Source: an uncultured Collinsella sp.
GTDB lineage: Bacteria > Actinomycetota > Coriobacteriia > Coriobacteriales > Coriobacteriaceae
NCBI GenBank assembly: GCA_934654795.1
Contig: CAKUGT010000016.1
Location: forward strand, 1-35,291
Direction: 5' to 3'
Length of the DNA stretch: 35,291 nucleotides
This document shows, one piece after another, positions 32,874 to 35,291 of the stretch. A program made the position numbers and the translations under genes. Numbering within the stretch: position 1 is the stretch's first letter; the number at the start of each line of letters is the position of its first letter. Under the pieces are notes generated by a model. That model was not told the DNA's origin. It was given only the letters and a program-made list of their open reading frames with translations, and did no database searches.

Positions 32874-33620
32874 CTAGACCGTGATGACGTTGCCCATCGT
32901 CTGGTACTTGGCGGGCACCTCGCCTGCGGTAATAATCGTTGCATCGCGGAAGTCCGCGAACTTGACGGGCGCCACCATGCCAAATTTGCTGGCGTCCGAG
33001 ATTACGTAACGTTTGGCCGTATGACGCATCGAGATACGCTTGACCTGCGCCTCCTCGATATCGGGCGCCGTGAAGCCCTGCTCGGCGGCAATGCCGTTAG
33101 AGCCCCAAAAGCCGCAGTTGAAGTTATAGCGGTCTAGGGTTGCCAAGGCATCGGGACCGACGAGCGCCTCGGTCTCAGGCTTGAGCTCGCCGCCCAGCAC
33201 AACGGTGCGCATGCCGCGCAAAGCGAGATGCTGAGCATGGAGCACGGAATCAGTCACATAGGTGACACCTTCAAGGTATGGAAGATGCTCGATGAGTTTG
33301 AGGGTCGTGGAGCCCGAATCGATATACACAAAGCTCTCAGGCTCCACAAGCGCCGCCGCACGGGCGCAGATGCGCTCCTTGTCATCGTTATGGAGATCAC
33401 TCCGCTCGCTGATCGTCAGGTCGCGCGTCACGTGTGCGCGCTCCAGACTCGTTGCGCCTCCGTGCACCTTAGCGATACGGTGCTCGCGGTCGAGTGTCTG
33501 CAGATCGCGCCGAATGGTAGACGCTGTCACGCCCAGGGCCTCGGCAAGCTCCGGCACGGTAACCGAGCCGGCCTGCTGCACCATCGACACGATCGCGCTG
33601 AGCCTATCTTCCGCAAGCAT
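32874..33620 (-). CDS. DeoR/GlpR family transcriptional regulator
   Basis: 248 residues. The N-terminal DeoR winged helix includes the recognition helix VTASTIRRDLQTLD near residues 31-44, and the C-terminal sugar-phosphate sensing domain has YIDSGSTTLKLIEHL and VLGGELKPETEALVGP. DeoR-type proteins repress sugar or polyol genes and release DNA on binding a phosphorylated sugar. The start is three bases after the oxidoreductase stop, with GAGGAGTAAG as ribosome site, so it is co-transcribed with that gene and probably controls the shared promoter at 34754-34890 (inference). The inducer is unknown. Confidence 0.9.
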   Translation of the reverse strand: MLAEDRLSAIVSMVQQAGSVTVPELAEALGVTASTIRRDLQTLDREHRIAKVHGGATSLERAHVTRDLTISERSDLHNDDKERICARAAALVEPESFVYIDSGSTTLKLIEHLPYLEGVTYVTDSVLHAQHLALRGMRTVVLGGELKPETEALVGPDALATLDRYNFNCGFWGSNGIAAEQGFTAPDIEEAQVKRISMRHTAKRYVISDASKFGMVAPVKFADFRDATIITAGEVPAKYQTMGNVITV

Positions 33621-33623
33621 CGC

Positions 33624-34703
33624 TTACTCCTCCTCGGGGTACACGACTCCCCAATCGGCGCGGAGCTTGGTCATCAGCTCCATAACATCAGAAGCATAGC
33701 CCAGAAGCTCGCGCTTGGAGTCGTCACCGGCAACAGCCTTCTCTAGATCGGCCATCTCGTAGCACAGTGCGTAGGCCTCGGTGCCAGCGTGGACCTCCTC
33801 ACGGTGACCGTCTGCGGTCCACACGATGGCCGCATGGTCGGCACGCGGATATTCGTTGACCTCGATATAGCACTTGTCGAAGCTGATGACCGAGCGCTTG
33901 GGCTGCTTAGAGTGGAGCGTAAGGCTCACAACGCCCAGCTGCTGCTCGGCGTTACGGCAGACAATGCCGCCCGCGACGTCAACGCCAGTCTCGCAGGTAT
34001 TGCCCAGAGACACGACCTCGGCGGGTTGGCTGGCCATAAACAGGCGCATGACCGAAAGGGCATAGACGCCAATGTCGAGCATGGCACCGCCGGCGAGGTA
34101 GCGATTGTAGAAACGGTTGGTCAGGTCGCCGTACTCCTTGTAGCTACCAAAGTTGAGCTGAGCGAGGTTCATGCGGCCGAACTCGCCGGCATCCATGCGG
34201 CGGCGCAGCTCTTGATACAAGGGCATGTGGAGCACCGTGGTAGCGTCCATAAGGACCACGTTGTGCTCGGCGGCAATGGCACGGGCCTCATCGAGTTCAG
34301 CGGAATTGAGGGTAATGGCCTTCTCGCAGAGCACGTGCTTGCTGGCTGCCAGGGCAGCGCGCAGATAGGTGATATGAGTGTTGTGCGGGGTAGTGATGTA
34401 GACGGCGTCGATGTCAGGATCGGCGTAGAGGTCCTCAACCGATTCATAGACCTTCTCGATGCCATACTGCTCGGCAAAAGCCTGAGCCTTGGACAGCGTA
34501 CGGTTGGCGACGCCCGCAAGCTTGCGGCCGGCAAGAGCGAGAGACTGGGCCATCTGGTTGGCGATAACGCCGCACCCGATCACAGCCCAACGAAGCTCGG
34601 GAGCCGTAAAGATATCATCGGGGAATGGCTTGTCCTGGACCGAAGCGAACGCTGCTTTTGCGGCTGCCGCGGAGTCGAGTGGAGCCTGCTTGGAATCTAC
34701 CAT
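33624..34703 (-). CDS. Gfo/Idh/MocA family NAD(P)-dependent oxidoreductase
   Basis: 359 residues from the ATG at 34703, chosen for AGGAGG five bases upstream. The Rossmann motif is WAVIGCGVIANQMA (GxGxxA at 43-48), and the usual EKP is EKA at 127-129, a modest change in the cofactor-side loop. YLAGGAMLDIGVYAL is the family's GGGxLxDxGxH-like region with Y in place of the common histidine. Relatives oxidise or reduce sugars, inositol or bile-pigment-like rings. Pairing with a DeoR regulator suggests a sugar or polyol substrate (inference). The frame extends upstream to 34760 but without ribosome site. Confidence 0.9.
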   Translation of the reverse strand: MVDSKQAPLDSAAAAKAAFASVQDKPFPDDIFTAPELRWAVIGCGVIANQMAQSLALAGRKLAGVANRTLSKAQAFAEQYGIEKVYESVEDLYADPDIDAVYITTPHNTHITYLRAALAASKHVLCEKAITLNSAELDEARAIAAEHNVVLMDATTVLHMPLYQELRRRMDAGEFGRMNLAQLNFGSYKEYGDLTNRFYNRYLAGGAMLDIGVYALSVMRLFMASQPAEVVSLGNTCETGVDVAGGIVCRNAEQQLGVVSLTLHSKQPKRSVISFDKCYIEVNEYPRADHAAIVWTADGHREEVHAGTEAYALCYEMADLEKAVAGDDSKRELLGYASDVMELMTKLRADWGVVYPEEE

Positions 34704-34753
34704 ATGTGCCTCCTGAATCATGGAGCGTCTTGCAATTCTGCCGTTTTCATATT

Positions 34754-34890
34754 CGCACAAATACGCGCGTGCATGCTCGTATTTGCGTATTTATTTGCTT
34801 TACAGTCATTATTTAGCCATAGTTTACACATGTTTGCGCGAGTACACGCAGTATCGCGCAATAGTATGCGCGTAAATGCGCATGCAACGA
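34754..34890. promoter_or_regulatory. Palindrome-rich promoter of the oxidoreductase-deoR operon
   Basis: CGCACAAATACG (34754-34765) is nearly the inverse of CGTATTTGCG (34778-34787). A second cluster at about 34833-34885 repeats TGCGCG, GCGCAATAGTA and GCGCGTAAATGCGC. These G/C-TTT-type half-sites in AT-rich DNA look like multiple DeoR-type operators. Confidence 0.5.
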
Positions 34891-34980
34891 TCCGTCCTAA
34901 ACATAAGGGAGCGGGACACCAAAACCCTAAAAGACAGAGTAGGCCGTAATACTCCACCCCTCTGAGGGGCATCAGACATC

Positions 34981-35157
34981 AAGGGACTGTCCCAAACTGC
35001 CGACAAAAAAGGAATGTCCCAAGCTGCCGGCACCTGAGGACGTTCCCCATGTAACGCTTTCTATGCAAGACTGTCCCCAACGACTAGTTGTTTAAGAACG
35101 CCCCCAACGACTAGTACGACAACTCATTTAAGTCTGTCCCCAATGAGTGCAATGAGT
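34981..35157. repeat. Cluster of TGTCCC-containing modules, two folding as hairpins with a shared 13-base loop
   Basis: Six related motifs (GGGACTGTCCC, GGAATGTCCC, GGACGTTCCCC, AGACTGTCCCC, AGAACGCCCCC, AGTCTGTCCCC) are followed by short tags. Hairpin A: ACTAGTTGTT (35083-35092), loop TAAGAACGCCCCC, AACGACTAGT (35106-35115). Hairpin B: ACTCATT (35122-35128), loop TAAGTCTGTCCCC, AATGAGT (35142-35148). Stems differ, loops match at 10 of 13 positions. Confidence 0.75.
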
Positions 35158-35167
35158 AGGGATAGAA

Positions 35168-35201
35168 AAAGGCCCGGGTGCCGTGGGGCATCCGGGCCTT
35201 T
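35168..35201 (-). terminator. Terminator of the gene entering from the right edge
   Basis: AAAGGCCCGGATGCC and GGCACCCGGGCCTTT (minus strand) form a long GC stem with one mismatch and a 4-base loop, followed by TTTTTC, 27 bases after the stop codon. Confidence 0.88.
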
Positions 35202-35227
35202 GCTAGCAACTTGATGTTGCGGGCAGC

Positions 35228-35291
35228 TTAGAACTTGTGGCCGCACTTCTTGCAGACGCGCAGCTTGTTCTTGCCGTCCTTCTCGTGACCG
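35228..35291 (-). CDS. C-terminal 20 residues of a zinc-ribbon protein (cut by window edge)
   Basis: The visible end reads GHEKDGKNKLRVCKKCGHKF and a TAA stop. CKKCGHKF is half of a zinc ribbon, and the basic character would suit a nucleic-acid-binding or ribosomal-type small protein. The rest lies outside the window, so no family is named. The strong terminator at 35168-35201 ends its transcript. Confidence 0.6.
   Translation of the reverse strand, partial: GHEKDGKNKLRVCKKCGHKF

Noticed and set aside
1..35291. tRNA, rRNA, insertion sequence or integrase genes
   Set aside because: None was recognised in reading the window. The hairpins found lack cloverleaf features, and no transposase-like protein is encoded.

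Overview
The window looks like chromosome from a high-GC, strictly anaerobic gut actinobacterium, most likely Collinsella or a close relative in the Coriobacteriia. That placement is an inference from protein style, GC content and the type of intergenic hairpins; no 16S or marker gene is present to prove it. No rRNA, tRNA, CRISPR array, transposase or integrase was seen.

The main content is a selenium-dependent purine/uric-acid catabolism locus, matching the E. coli ygeW-ygfK-ssnA-type gene set, in two blocks. Block 1 (1-10794), mostly minus strand: xdhC (cut by the window edge), yqeB, divergent yqeC, hyuA, mocA, arcC, ygeW, ygeY and ygeX, with a divergent YheO/DauR-type regulator. Block 2 (18152-29025), minus strand: selenium-type xanthine dehydrogenase xdhD, a four-cluster ferredoxin, ygfK, ssnA and an NCS2 purine permease, with a second, paralogous YheO/DauR-type regulator divergent from the permease, then ridA. 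Probable logic (inference): the permease imports the purine; XdhD, the ferredoxin and YgfK do redox chemistry on it; SsnA, HyuA and YgeY open and trim the rings; YgeW phosphorolyses a ureido intermediate; ArcC makes ATP from the carbamoyl phosphate; YgeX turns diaminopropionate into pyruvate and ammonia. XdhC, YqeB, YqeC and MocA would mature the Mo/Se cofactor, and RidA would remove the reactive enamine made by YgeX.

Between the blocks lies about 7.3 kb (10795-18151) of unrelated material: an anchored acidic membrane protein, an unknown 150-residue protein, a DEDDh exonuclease whose start appears frameshifted, gene remnants, a DUF234-type ATPase, and a divergent AbiEi/DUF559-like nuclease. 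This stretch carries three arrays of a 62-bp palindromic repeat unit (17 recognisable left arms) around the ATPase and nuclease genes, and a perfect 25-bp inverted repeat in the ATPase promoter. These arrays are the strongest candidate for something undescribed.

The right end (29026-35291) has a U32 peptidase and RluA-type pseudouridine synthase pair, a tandem set of three homologous hairpins (32563-32779), a DeoR regulator / Gfo-Idh-MocA oxidoreductase operon with a palindrome-rich promoter, a cluster of TGTCCCC-loop hairpins, and the last 20 codons of a zinc-ribbon protein.
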